Part shown: positions 47,850 through 60,140 of the stretch, piece by piece
Position numbering within the stretch: the first letter of the stretch is position 1
How the letters are laid out: each line of letters begins with the position of its first letter
Assembly: GCA_032622095.1 (NCBI GenBank)
Contig: CP136065.1
Span: forward strand, 60,135,094 to 60,199,093
Source: Siphonodentalium dalli
Taxonomy: Eukaryota; Mollusca; Scaphopoda; Gadilida; Siphonodentaliidae
DNA length: 64,000 nucleotides
Direction of reading: 5' to 3'
The notes under the pieces: generated by a model
Told to the model about the DNA's origin: nothing
The model's database searches: none
Seen by the model: the letters and a program-made list of their open reading frames with translations, nothing else
Program-made: the position numbers and the translations under genes

Positions 47850-50800
47850 GTGAGGAACGACTCCTAGTCATAGATGCTACAAACAGGTGAGGAACGACTC
47901 CTAGTCATAGGTGCTACAAACAGGTGAGGAACGACTCCTAGTCATAGGTGCTACAAACAGGTGAGGAACGACTCCTAGTCATAGGTGCTACAAACAGGTG
48001 AGGAACGACTCTTAGTCATAGGTGCTACAAACAGGTGAGGAACGACTCCTAGTCATAGATGCTACAAACAGGTGAGGAACGACTCCTAGTCATAGGTGCT
48101 ACAAACAGGTGAGGAACGACTCCTAGTCATAGGTGCTACAAACAGGTGAGGAACGACTCCTAGTCATAGGTGCTACAAACAGGTGAGGAACGACTCCTAG
48201 TCATAGGTGCTACAAACAGGTGAGGAACGACTCCTAGTCATAGGTGCTACAAACAGGTGAGGAACGACTCCTAGTCATAGGTGCTACAAACAGGTGAGGA
48301 ACGACTCCTAGTCATAGGTGCTACAAACAGGTGAGGAACGACTCCTAGTCATAGGTGCTACAAACAGGTGAGGAACGACTCCTAGTCATAGGTGCTACAA
48401 ACAGGTGAGGAACGACTCCTAGTCATAGGTGCTACAAACAGGTGAGGAACGACTCTTAGTCATAGGTGCTACAAACAGGTGAGGAACGACTCCTAGTCAT
48501 AGGTGCTACAAACAGGTGAGGAACGACTCCTAGTCATAGGTGCTACAAACAGGTGAGGAAAGACTCCTAGTCATAGGTGCTACAAACAGGTGAGGAACGA
48601 CTCCTAGTCATAGGTGCTACAAACAGGTGAGGAACGACTCCTAGTCATAGGTGCTACAAACAGGTGAGGAACGACTCCTAGTCATAGGTGCTACAAACAG
48701 GTGAGGAACGACTCCTAGTCATAGGTGCTACAAACAGGTGAGGAACGACTCCTAGTCATAGGTGCTACAAACAGGTGAGGAACGACTCCTAGTCATAGGT
48801 GCTACAAACAGGTGAGGAACGACTCCTAGTCATAGGTGCTACAAACAGGTGAGGAACGACTCCTAGTCATAGGTGCTACAAACAGGTGAACGACTCCTAG
48901 TCATAGGTGCTACAAACAGGTGAGGAACGACTCCTACTCATATGTGCTACAAACAGGTGAGGAACGACTCCTAGTCATAGGTGCTACAAACAGGTGAGGA
49001 ATGACTCCTAGTCATAGGTGCTACAAACAGGTGAGGAACGACTCCTAGTCATAGGTGCTACAATCAGGTGAGGAACGACTCCTAGTCATAGGTGCTACAA
49101 ACAGGTGAGGACGACTCCTAGTCATAGGTGCTACAAACAGGCGAGGAACGACTCCTAGTCATAGGTGCTACAAACAGGTGAGGAACGACTCCTAGTCATA
49201 GGTGCTACAAACAGGTGAGGAACGACTCCTAGTCATATGTGCTACAAACAGGTGAGGAACGACTCCTAGTCATAGGTGCTACAAACAGGTGAGGATCGAA
49301 TCCTAGTCATAGGTGCTACAAACAGGTGAGGAACGACTCCTAGTCATAGGTGCTACAAACAGGTGAGGAACGACTCCTAGTCATAAGTGCTACAAACAGG
49401 TGAGGAACGACTCCTAGTCATAGGTGCTACAAACAGGTGAGGAACGACTCCTAGTCATAGGTGCTACAAACAGGTGAGGAACGACTCCTAGTCATAGGTG
49501 CTACAAACAGGTGAGGAACGACTCCTAGTCATAGGTGCTACAAACAGGTGAGGAACGACTCCTAGTCATAGGTGCTACAAACAGGTGAGGAACGACTCCT
49601 AGTCATAGGTGCTACAAACAGGTGAGGAACGACTCCTAGTCATAGGTGCTACAAACAGGTGAGGAACGACTCCTAGTCATAGGTGCTACAAACAGGTGAG
49701 GAACGACTCCTAGTCATAGATGCTACAAACAGGTGAGGAACGACTCCTAGTCATAGGTGCTACAAACAGGTGAGGAACGACTCCTAGTCATAGGTGCTAC
49801 AAACAGGTGAGGAACGACTCCTAGTCATAGGTGCTACAAACAGGTGACGAACGACTCCTACTCATATGTGCTACAAACAGGTGAGGAACGACTCCTAGTC
49901 ATAGGTGCTACAAACAGGTGAGGAACGACTCCTAGTCATAGGTGCTACAAACAGGTGAGGAACGACTCCTAGTCATAGGTGCTACAAACAGGTGAGGAAC
50001 GACTCCTAGTCATAGGTGCTACAAACAGGTGAGGAACGACTCCTAGTCATAGGTGCTACAAACAGGTGAGGAACGACTCGTAGTCATAGGTGCTACAAAC
50101 AGGTGAGGAACGACTCCTAGTCATAGATGCTACAAACAGGTGAGGAACGACTCCTAGTCATAGGTGCTACAAACAGGTGAGGAACGACTCCTAGTCATAG
50201 GTGCTACAAACAGGTGAGGAACGACTCCTAGTCATAGGTGCTACAAACAGGTGAGGAACGACTCTTACTCATATGTGTTACAAACAGGTGAGGAATGACT
50301 CCTAGTCATAGGTGCTACAAACAGGTGAGGAACGACTCCTAGTCATAGGTGCTACAAACAGGTGAGGAACGACTCCTAGTCATAGGTGCTACAAACAGGT
50401 GAGGAACGACTCCTAGTCATAGGTGCTACAAACAGGTGATGAACGACTCCTAGTCATAGGTGCTACAAACAGGTGAGGAACGACTCCTAGTCATAGGTGC
50501 TACAAACAGGTGAGGAACGACTCCTAGTCATAGGTGCTACAAACAGGTGAACGACTCCTAGTCATAGGTGCTACAAACAGGTGAGGAACGACTCCTAGTC
50601 ATAGGTGCTACAAACAGGTGAGGAACGACTCCTAGTCATAGATGCTACAAACAGGTGATGAACGACTCCTAGTCATAGTTGCTACAAACAGGTGAGGAAC
50701 GACTCCTAGTCATAGGTGCTACAAACAGGTGAGGAACGACTCCTAGTCATAGGTGCTACAAACAGGTGAGGAACGACTCCTATTCATATGTGCTACAAAC

Positions 50801-51610
50801 AGGTGAGGAACGACTCCTAGTCATAGGTGCTACAAACAGGTGAGGAATGACTCCTAGTCATAGGTGCTACAAACAGGTGAGGAACGACTCCTAGTCATAG
50901 GTGCTACAAACAGGTGAGGAACGACTCCTACTCATAGGTGCTACAAACAGGTGAGGAACGACTCCTAGTCATAGATGCAACAAACAGGTGAGGAACGACT
51001 CCTACTCATATGTGCTACAAACAGGTGAGGAACGACTCCTAGTCATAGGTGCTACAAACAGGTGAGGAACGACTCCTAGTCATAGGTGCAACAAACAGGT
51101 GAGGAACGACTCCTACTCATATGTGCTACAAACAGGTGAGGAACGACTCCTAGTCATAGGTGCTACAAACAGGTGAGGAACGACTCCTACTCATATGTGC
51201 TACAAACAGGTGAGGAACGACTCCTACTCATAGGTGCTACAAACAGGTGAGGAACGACTCCTAGTCATAGGTGCTACAAACAGGTGAGGAACGACTCCTA
51301 GTCATAGGTGCAACAAACAGGTGAGGAACGACTCCTACTCATAGGTGCTACAAACAGGTGAGGAACGACTCCTAGTCATAGGTGCTACAAACAGGTGAGG
51401 AACGACTCCTAGTCATAGATGCTACAAACAGGTGAGGAACGACTCCTAGTCATAGGTGCAACAAACAGGTGAGGAACGACTCCTACTCATAGGTGCTACA
51501 AACAGGTGAGGAACGACTCCTAGTCATAGGTGCTACAAACAGGTGAGGAACGACTCCTAGTCATAGGTGCTACAAACAGGTGAGGAACGACTCCTAGGTG
51601 CTACAAACAG
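47813..51610 (+). repeat. 37-bp minisatellite made from an exon end, ~102 copies
   Basis: The unit is GTGAGGAACGACTCCTAGTC plus ATAGGTGCTACAAACAG, 37 bp; 3,798 bp corresponds to about 102 units. The first unit (47813-47849) is exon sequence. Units are highly uniform in the first part of the array. Variants include ATAGATGC, CTCATATG, 34-bp units lacking GGA (near 48888 and 50549), a GCGAGG variant near 49140 and a shortened last unit (about 31 bp). Nearly every unit junction reads CAG|GTGAGG, a consensus 5' splice site. After the last unit the sequence continues GTGTGTACTTT. Confidence 0.98.
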
Positions 51611-52684
51611 GTGTGTACTTTACTGTGCCAAGAAAATGGTAAAGCATTTTAGTAAGCAGTGTAAAATGATCGAATATAAGAAAGGTAAAGTCTTATTAAT
51701 ATTAATCGGATTGTTTATCACTGAAATTTCAATCACGTTCTCCACACTGTGTAGTGAGAGCATCGAAGCATGAATACTGATTCTGCCAGAGATTGAATCA
51801 TGCTCTGAGTTGCAACTCTTGTCTTAGGTTTTTGTCATGTTTACGTTATTGTACCAAGACATTAAATAGGAACCATGTCAGCTCTTTATACCCATGTGAT
51901 AGGTAGGATCTGAAAAATTGCTGAAGTTGGTTTATTAGCCTCAATTAAAGGCTGGGATGATGAGTTCTCAAAGCTACATCTGGGATAATAATAATCAATT
52001 ATTGTGATTATACAGCACTTACGTTCAATCACTCAAACATACATGGCTCATTTGAACCTCTAAATTATGTTCATTGTGTGTAATTTGTGCAAAGATTCAT
52101 ATGCAGAATATTTTCGACTGATCTTGTCGATGTATCACTGAAATATGACATTTCTTTCTGTAAAATTTGGTGTGTGATCTTCATGCTAAAACAACTGGAG
52201 GAGAAAAAAGACCCCTTTTAATGTTCGAAATGGTAGTTTTTCCGAGGCTTGTAAAGTCAGTATAAAAGTATTTCATGTATATATTGACATATTTTGATCC
52301 AAGAAACTGGTTTGGAATATGACATAAGATGGACTTACTAGGTATAGTTTGAAGTTCCAAATTGCCCTGGGCCTTTAATATTCAATTATTATCATTCAGT
52401 CATAAGATTCTTATGACCGGTATCATGAGGAATAGACAATTTCATTATATACCTATGATATATTCAGGGATCCAAGCTGCTTTTTACAAAACCTATTTAC
52501 TTTTAATTTGAATTCTAGTGAACAAATATTAATGATTGACAGTGATGTGAAACACTCCGGTTGGGCGATCAAATAGAAATGGGGAATAATCCTGCTCAAA
52601 GTTTTTTTTATGAATATTAATCCAAATTTCCAGCACACACACACCGTTATTTTTATGTGTAACCATACCATAGTATGGTACACA
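51611..52684. other. Intron after the minisatellite
   Basis: It starts CAG|GTGTGTACTT, which could be the pre-expansion donor. Nothing else is recognised until the pearl-like repeat at 52685. Confidence 0.45.
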
Positions 52685-53240
52685 TAGTGTCGACGTCTGG
52701 ATTGACCACACTTCGTTCGTCCGTCCGTCCGTCCGTCGAGCCGTCCGTAGACACTTTACACATGGTGCGATAACTCAAACATTTTCTAACTGATCAGAAC
52801 CAAATTTTGTATATGAATTTCTCAGACCAAAATACAGATCGAGTTTGAATATGGGTTTGATCTGAGTTTTTTTTACGGAGTTATGGCCCTTTTTCGACTT
52901 AGAATTCACGGATGCTACGATCACTAAAAAAAAATTTATCTGATGAGAACCAAATTGGTATGTGAGTTTCTCCACCTAAAATACAGTTCGAGTTTGAATA
53001 TGGGTTTGATCAGATTATGTTTAATGGAGTTATGGCCCTTTGACATAGAATTCATGCATGCTTCGATAAATCAACCAGTTTTCATCTGATAGGAACCAAA
53101 TTTGATATGTGAGTTTCTCAACCCAAAATACAGATCGAGTTTGAATATGGGTTAGATCCTGTTTTTTATACCAGAATTATGGTCCCTTTTTAACTAAGAA
53201 TTGAACAGATTTGAGATTTTTATGCTTACAATATATAACC
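52685..53240 (+). repeat. Pearl-like element
   Basis: A (GTCC)n tract (52715-52748) is followed by three monomers of about 125 bp with GATAACTCAAACATTTT, AATACAGATCGAGTTTGAAT and GGAGTTATGGCCC. A further monomer fragment lies at 53848-53938. The 3' end is not clear. Confidence 0.65.
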
Positions 53241-54471
53241 ATAGCAGCTTACAATTAATTACCTGTGATATCAGTTAGCTCTAAGAGAGAGACAAGAGTA
53301 AACCGGTATTATGATAATTAGATTTATTTTTAGCCGTCATATGTTCAGCACAGCTGTGAAAGGTGTAACCCATTCATGAATTGGAATAGTCTACTGTTCA
53401 TTTGTAGGGATGTTCTCATAATTTGAGCAGATAGAGAGAACCGCATTTAGAAGCACTATTTTTATAAAGTTACACAGTCCTATAATGATATCTGATACTC
53501 TCTGCTGCACATATCAAATGACTTTAATAGCCATCTGTTGTTTATTGCATTTCCATAGTGTGTGGACAGTGTTGGCCCAGGGTTTATCAACTCCCACATA
53601 GCTCTCTGGTTTAGCCTATCAATGGAGTGTTCAAGTGACATGCCTGGTACAGTCACCTAATTTTATAGAGTTAAAATTGTTAACCCTGGTCATCAATTTT
53701 ATGCTTTTGTATATTTTTCATGTAATCATTCTCCTTTTATATCCCTTTCACTTGTATGGATTTTTTTAGTTAAAATGAACCCTTCTCACCATTCCTGATA
53801 CTTAGTAGAAATACCTTTCATCTGATATATCTCATTTTATTGAGATGTATGTAAATTTGGTATGTGAGTTTCTCAGCCCAAAATACAGATAGAGTTCGAA
53901 TTTGGGTATGATCCATTTTTTTAAACGGAGTTATGGCTTATGGATTTTCGCGTCCCAACTGAAAATAGCTGTTCACTATAGCCAAAGTATGGGTTTAACA
54001 TCTGCCGATCGTGACCGGCCTCTCGTTATATATTAATTAAATGCAATGACTCTCAACAGCGAAATCATTTGCGTTAGTTTATCGCCGACTGTTGCGTCCC
54101 GAATCGATATGTAAATATTAACAATTATGCATAGTTCAGACAATGATATCTATGGAGTGGTATGGTCGATTTCTTTGAGATTTTCGGAGATGTTAGTAGT
54201 ATGCTACATTCCCACAGTTGGCACTAACTTATCAGTTTCACGCACCCGAACAAGTCCATATTATGTCTTTAAACAAGTTGTGTTGCACGGAAGAAACTAT
54301 TTTATTGATATTGAATTTCAGTACATTTATTTCATATCTATTCCATGTTTTAGATGGACACATGAAATTATTTTGTTAATTTATCAATAACAGGGATATT
54401 CTTTGGAATTCATAGGTCTAGTTTATGTCATATTCCTGTTTTCAACAGAAACAAGCAGAAAACAATGTTAA
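53241..54471. other. Intron; pearl fragment, otherwise nothing
   Basis: The segment GTTTAACATCTGCCGATCGT (53994 on) continues GACCGGCCTCTCGTT and matches the sequence at the deletion point in the hAT-like pseudogene (39436-39476). No gene was recognised. Confidence 0.5.
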
Positions 54472-54679
54472 CCCTTCTATGACTGGAGCTTCCTGAAATT
54501 TGGCGAAAATCCCACAGGGAGCCTCACATATATATAAGAGAATAAAATATTTACCTTGATATTTAACCAGTGCATTCTTTTATATATATGAGATTCCCTA
54601 TGTGGGACTCGCATATTTAAGAGAATGCATTGGCACAGGATCTGTAATGCTGTACAAGCGCGCTCCTGTCATGAAAGGG
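54472..54679. mobile_element. TTAA-flanked MITE, copy 3
   Basis: TTAA flanks both ends (54468-54471 and 54680-54683). The ends are CCCTTCTATGACTGGAGC and GCTCCTGTCATGAAAGGG. It lies 83 bp upstream of the last visible exon. A 5' half-copy is at 55981-56170. Confidence 0.85.
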
Positions 54680-54762
54680 TTAAAATATAATTTGATGTTG
54701 TTGTTACTGGAGGTTTGGCACCCTGTATACATCTTTAAGTGACATTATTCTGTTCATTTTAG

Positions 54763-54926
54763 ACCTAAGGAGATTGATGAGGCAGCTAGGAGACGATTTG
54801 TGAAGCGACTTTATATTCCTCTACCTGATCACTCTGCTCGAATGCAGATCGTAAACAACCTCCTACAGGAACAAAGTTACTCACTAACAGAGCAACATCT
54901 AGAGGATTTATGTTCCAAAACTGGTG
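54763..54926 (+). CDS. FIGNL1: FIGNL1 exon with arginine-finger region (last found)
   Basis: The acceptor is GTTCATTTTAG|A and the donor ACTGGTG|GTAAGA; phase 2 in, phase 1 out. It reads [20 protein letters not shown] and goes on with PDHSARMQIV, then SKTG. EAARRR holds the arginine fingers that act on the neighbouring subunit's ATP. It matches [20 protein letters not shown] of vertebrate FIGNL1. The expected next exon, beginning around YSGADM, was not found before 64000. Confidence 0.97.
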
Positions 54927-55004
54927 GTAAGATGAGTCACCTGGAGTAGTTTGTTCAATAATTATAAGTAATAATCTTCGTCTGGTGTAAATTCACTGTA
55001 GAAA

Positions 55005-55460
55005 CAAAATGGCTCTGATTCACAAAACAGTAAGCTGGAAGCCATCTTGGATTTTACTCTTTGCATCACTAAATTGTTTGGCATGGGCTACAGGTTGTAC
55101 CTTTGGTCGGATCATTATGAAATTTGTCATGGCTGTTGACATTGACATGTAGATGGGAACAAGTCATTTTGGGGTCATTTGGCCATAAAATATGGCTGCT
55201 GGTAGCCATCTTGGATTTTACTCTTCACATTACTAGATCCTTTGGTTCGAGCTACAAGTTGTACCTTTTGTCATATCATTATGAAATTTGTCATGGCTGT
55301 TGACATTAACATTTAGATGGGAATGAATAATATTCAGGTCATTCGGCGATATAATATAGCTGCCAGTGGCCATTTTAGATTTCAAAATTCAATCCATTAG
55401 CACAGGCTACAGGCCGAACAGGTCATACTTTTTGGTCAGATCATAATGAAATTTATCATT
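55005..55460 (+). repeat. Three ~175-bp degenerate tandem monomers
   Basis: Each monomer has AAGCCATCTTGGATTTTACTC or a variant, GGCTACAGGTTGTACCTTT and ATTATGAAATTTGTCATGGC. The third is cut short. It may be part of a larger element. Confidence 0.7.
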
Positions 55461-55740
55461 TGGAAAAGACAGGAAATCGTGTTAGAAGCATAAGAAATGA
55501 CACACTGCCTTACAAAGAGAATACAAGGGATTTGCCACAGAGAAATGACATAGCAGAAAAGATCAAGCAACAAAGGGAGCCTCAGAGAGGGTTACGAAAT
55601 TTATCATCGACGTTATGGTACCAAGTTGATAAAAGGCCAGTTTTCCAATTAGGCTAATTGAATTATGGAATAGTCTCCTGCCAGATGCCATTGGAATGGA
55701 AATCTATAGATAATTTTTTCAAAATATTGGAAAAATAAAT
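55460..55740 (+). pseudogene. Possible tail of a LINE reverse transcriptase
   Basis: A 65-residue frame from MEKTGNRVRSIRNDTLPYKE is followed, in another frame, by LIELWNSLLPDAIGMEIYR and FFQNIGKIN. The pattern L-W-N-S-L-P then F-x-N-x-x-K resembles the very C terminus of many LINE-type polyproteins. The stretch is short and frame-shifted, so this is a weak call. Nothing else of a LINE is visible next to it. Confidence 0.25.
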
Positions 55741-55980
55741 TCTATATGGCACAGCTCTTTGCTACTAGTATGCAGGTAGAAAATGATGAGTAGCTGATTG
55801 AAGAGACCCATCCTGCAGTCATAATTAACATCAAGTAGGGTAAGTAATTATAAACTTGAGTGATATAGATTATAGGTTATTCAACATTTATCTATCCTTT
55901 CTGGTGTCTTTACATAAACATTACTAACAATGATCTTCATCTTCTCTTTTTGTGGTTATATACAAACAAAGTGATGTTAA

Positions 55981-56170
55981 CCCTTGTGATTGGAGCATGC
56001 TAAAATTTTATAAAGCCCTGTGCCAATGCATTGTCTTACATATGTGAGTCTCCATTCATACAGGGAGCCTCACATATAAAAGAGATTTATGTCAAAAGAT
56101 TGCATTTTAATCCTTGAATAACTGCCTTGACCTTATAAAACAGTGCAATCTCTTATAAATGTCAGTCTTT
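55981..56170. mobile_element. TTAA MITE, copy 4, truncated
   Basis: TTAA|CCCTTGTGATTGGAGCATGC marks the left end, followed by the family's internal CCAATGCATT and CTCACATAT motifs. The right end is not intact. The sequence from 56171 to 57112 shows nothing I recognise. Confidence 0.65.
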
Positions 56171-57112
56171 CCGAAGTATGGCAAAAACGAATACAAATTG
56201 AAATAAAAGATTATAAAATACAGTGCCTTAAGAGTTCATTTACAATATTATATCCAGAAAAACTGTTTACATAGTATTCCTCTATAGAAAAGTCATTGAG
56301 GGATATTAATACTTTGTATATTATGGGAATTAAAAAAAAAGTGAAGTGTACAAAAAAAGTTGAATAAAATCAACAAATTTGTGAATTTAAAAACAATTCA
56401 AACGCTATTGTATTCCATGTCCCAGTCCGGACATATACACCAAATTTCATTAATATCCATTGAGAAACAACGGACCAAACGCCACATAACACCCCGTTTA
56501 CACCTTTTATTTGTAGCCGGCCTCGGCATACACTTTATAGTGTGTCCCAAAATGAATAACTAATTAGGAAACGGTAATCGATCTTGCTTTTATTGGCACT
56601 CGATAAATTCGATCATCTACTCACAAATTTATTATATATTACAAAAGCATACATATAGATACTGTTATTGAAGTAAGCAAAATCATTTTAGAATAGAGAA
56701 AAGTATTGGCCACATCAAAATATGACAATATTGTAGTGCCAACAAAGTTACGTGGTGTTTTTTCATTTTATGTACCTCACTTTCGATTTCTCATTTCCGG
56801 TCCTCGTCTTTCATGCGCAATTCGGATAATTTTCACACAGCTAACAACTCGATTTATTCTATTAATCATTACCTTTTTCACCACAGTTATCACTAGCAAC
56901 TAGTATTCTATTACTATTGTAAGTATTCTTATACTGGCTTTGTTTATTTTTATCTGCATCACCCTGTAATAGTGATTTGTTTTTGTCACCAATTTTCGTG
57001 CATACTGAAGTTGAACTGAACTGAACTTAGTGAATTTCGTGTTCCCGATGGTTTTCCAGTGTTTATTTATCCGTTTGTGTGCCTGCCCCAAGTATTATTA
57101 GTATATATAGTT

Positions 57113-58450
57113 TTGATGGAGCCTTGGACTCTGAGCGGGTGAGGCTCTGTCGAAAATGAAAAAAGTGTAAATAGTGGCCGGAGGCTATGTCCAAATTTTT
57201 AAGTACGTAACCAGAGACATATCCAGGCCGTTTTTCATACCATTGACCAGCTTTGGGCGCCCAAACTACAGGCGCCCAAATTTTTTTTTTTTTAATTTAA
57301 ATTTTTTTTTTTCTTTCAAAAAATCATATCATAACAAGGTTACAATACACCAAATACAAATTAGTAGAGTGATTTCCCCGGGCACTACCAAGCTAGGATC
57401 AGCATAAAAAAAATTCTGGCAGCTGAATGGTCAATGATAGATGGATGAAGTGCACGAAAAAATGCACAAATGTGTTTCCCGTCGAGAAACATAAAATATA
57501 ACCACATGATAAATGGTTATGGCTGTGCAAGTGGCGAATAATTTATGGGAGGTGTTTGTGTTTTTTTCGATGTCATTTTTTTCCTCAATTTTAAGGATAG
57601 TGTGACGTTTGTCAAGCTCCAGTGTGATCTACCATGCTAACAAGTACTTTTGTGCACATTTCTGTGTGTCTAAAAGGACGTTCTTTAATTTCAAATACTC
57701 GTGCAGGGTCAAAGCTTTGCTGCGAATATAGGCCAGCGGGATTTGTTAACACTGAGGCCTATGTAAGTCTTGGACTCAAGAGGCTCTGTCGAAAATGAAA
57801 AAAGTGTAAATAGTGGCCGGAGGCTATGTCCAAATTTTTAAATACGTACAGGGACATATCCAGGCTTTTTTTCATACCGTTCACCAGTTTGGGCGCCCAA
57901 ACATAAAATTAACCAAAATAAATTCAATTTTTAAATAATTTTTTATCAATTTAGGGCCCAATTCATATAACAAGATGCCACCCAGTCTAATATGACAAAT
58001 TTTGTAAATACTTTATTAGTATATAGGTCTTATTGATCCTTGGACTCGGAGGCTCTGTCAAAAATGAAAAAAGTGCAAATAGTGGCCGGAGGCTATGGCC
58101 AAATTTTTAAATACGTACAGGGACATATCCAGGCAGTTTTTTCATATTGATTTTCATAACCCAAACTACAGGCGCCCAAAAAAACTACCAAAAAAAAATT
58201 CAATTTTAAATTATATTTTTTTCAATTTAGGTCCCAATTCATATCATAACAAGATGCCACCCAGTCTAATATGACAAGTTTTGTATATACTTTATTGGTA
58301 TATAGTTTTGATTGAGCCTTGGACTCTGAGGCTCTGTCGAAAATGGAAAAAAGTGTAAATAGTGGCTGGAGGCTATGTCCAAATTTTTAAATACATACAA
58401 GGTCTTATCCAGGCTGTTTTTCATACCGTTGACCGGTTTGGGTGCCCAAA
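57113..58450 (+). repeat. Four diverged tandem copies of a GGCTCTGTCGAAAATG unit
   Basis: Units begin near 57113, 57767, 58034 and 58312. Each has GCCTTGGACTC, GAGGCTCTGTC(G/A)AAAATG, AGTGTAAATAGTGGC(C/T)GGAG, GGACATATCCAGG and GGGCGCCCAAA followed by A/T runs. Spacing is irregular (about 650, 270 and 280 bp). Confidence 0.8.
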
Positions 58451-58485
58451 AAAATATTTAACAAAAAAAATTATGGTTTGACGAG

Positions 58486-58740
58486 GGACGGTTGGCGGAC
58501 CGGACCTAAAGAATGCCTTATAACTTTGACATTTGTGAATGGATTAAAAATAATTTGGTATGTCAGTTGCTCCCAATGACTATTTACTGCCTGTAGAAAA
58601 TGGGTCACGTCAGAACTTTTTGACAAGAGTTATCCATCTTTGATGACTTTTTTTTTTTTAGTTTTTCACCATCAACACGATGACTCATTAACCAATTTCA
58701 ACAATATTTGGTATTTGAGACTTAGTAGAGGCTCTTATGT
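58486..58740 (+). repeat. 5' part of a pearl-like element
   Basis: GTTTGACGAGGGACGGTTGG followed by AAGAATGCCTTATAACTTTG and TTGCTCCCAATGACTATTTA matches the start of the array at 30929-32285. Only about one and a half monomers remain. Confidence 0.8.
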
Positions 58741-58789
58741 CCATTTTTTGGCTCCCGTGTGCATTTTGTGAAGAAATATAGCCACTATG

Positions 58790-60140
58790 CTCATGATGTT
58801 GCTTGATATCTGGGGCACCAGAAAACAAATGTTAGACACCTGGGGGTCGCGACTGGGTGGTTTTATGACGTCATCAAGATGGCCGCCATCCAACATTTCA
58901 GAGTAGGCACTGAATCAGTTTGATTAATAGCTAGTAGTGAATTTATGGTAGGAAATATAATATTTCTCTACTGTTGTGATACTATGATAACAGGCTTCAC
59001 TTTGACAGAACAATTGACCACATTTAACCAAGATGGCCACCAAAATGGCGACCGAAGTTCGGGTAAATGATGAATTTTCACACAATTCTCTTAAAACATT
59101 CACGGTTGTTTGAAATCTGTGGCAAATAGCAACTTAATTTTAAATACATTTGAACACCTAACCATTTGGGCATGATAATATGTCATAGTTTGGGTCTTAT
59201 TCCTACAAAATGTCGTCAAAATGTGAATTCATAAATATGCTATGAAATTTTACTAAATATCGATTTTGTAATTCAAGCCAAGTGTTACCCAGAAAATAGC
59301 TGATTTTGATGACAAACATTTGCAACAGGTTTAAACACATAGATTGCCATATAATTACAACCAAAAAAGTGCATCTGTATTCAAGATGGCGACCAAAATG
59401 GTTGCCAAAATTGATAAATCACTAAAATTTGTCAAATTTTCTTTGATATCACTCCTAATGTGCGATTTAGTTAATATAGGTGAATATATTTGCTCCGTGT
59501 TGGCGTAATAACATGGAGATATGAAACAATATGAATAGTTTGTGAACAATGGCTGTTTATACTCAAGAATTCGAGAGAATGAAACGACGAAAATGAGATG
59601 AAATCATCAAAATGGCAACCATGAACAATTTCAGAGTTGGCATTGAGTCTGGGAGGAAAATTTAGATAGTGAAATGATTATGTTTCGCGATCAATAATAC
59701 CATTGGATCACACTTCCTCTTGACGGTGCAATTTGGACCTCAAAATCCAAGATGGCTCCCAAAACGGCGACCGAAATTCTAATAATTGATGATTTTTCAC
59801 ACTCGCCTCTTAAATTATTCACAGCGGTTTGAAATCGGTGGCTACTAGCAACCTTATTTTGAATGAATTATACTATCTAATCATTCGACAACCATGATAT
59901 GTTAGATTAAGATATTATTATCCACATGAATCTAAATTCAGGATGGTGACTCAGATGGTTACCAAAATGGAGAAATCATCCAAATTTGCCAGTTTTCATT
60001 GATAACGCTCCTAATGTGGGTTTCAATGACTACTGGTAAACACATTTGTTCCCCTGTTGACAAAAGTGCCAGGAATGCTGATACAATCTGATACAATATG
60101 AATATTTTGCGAACAGTAGCTGCTTATATCCGAGATTTCA
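58790..60140 (+). repeat. AAGATGGC-rich repeat, left arm
   Basis: A long unit with AAGATGGCCGCCATCCAACA, CCAAAATGGCGACCGAA and CAAGATGGCGACCAAAATGG recurs once with divergence (58857-59590, then 59605-60130). Related motifs in reverse orientation occur near the window end (63137-63165, 63497-63523 and 63860-63885). This suggests one large element with inverted arms, running past 64000. Confidence 0.6.

Noticed and set aside
47813-51610. CRISPR-like array of regular repeats
   Set aside because: There are no spacers; units are contiguous 37-bp copies of exon sequence in an animal gene.
51567-51773. 68-residue open frame at the end of the minisatellite
   Set aside because: It starts within array units and runs into intron sequence; no family resemblance.
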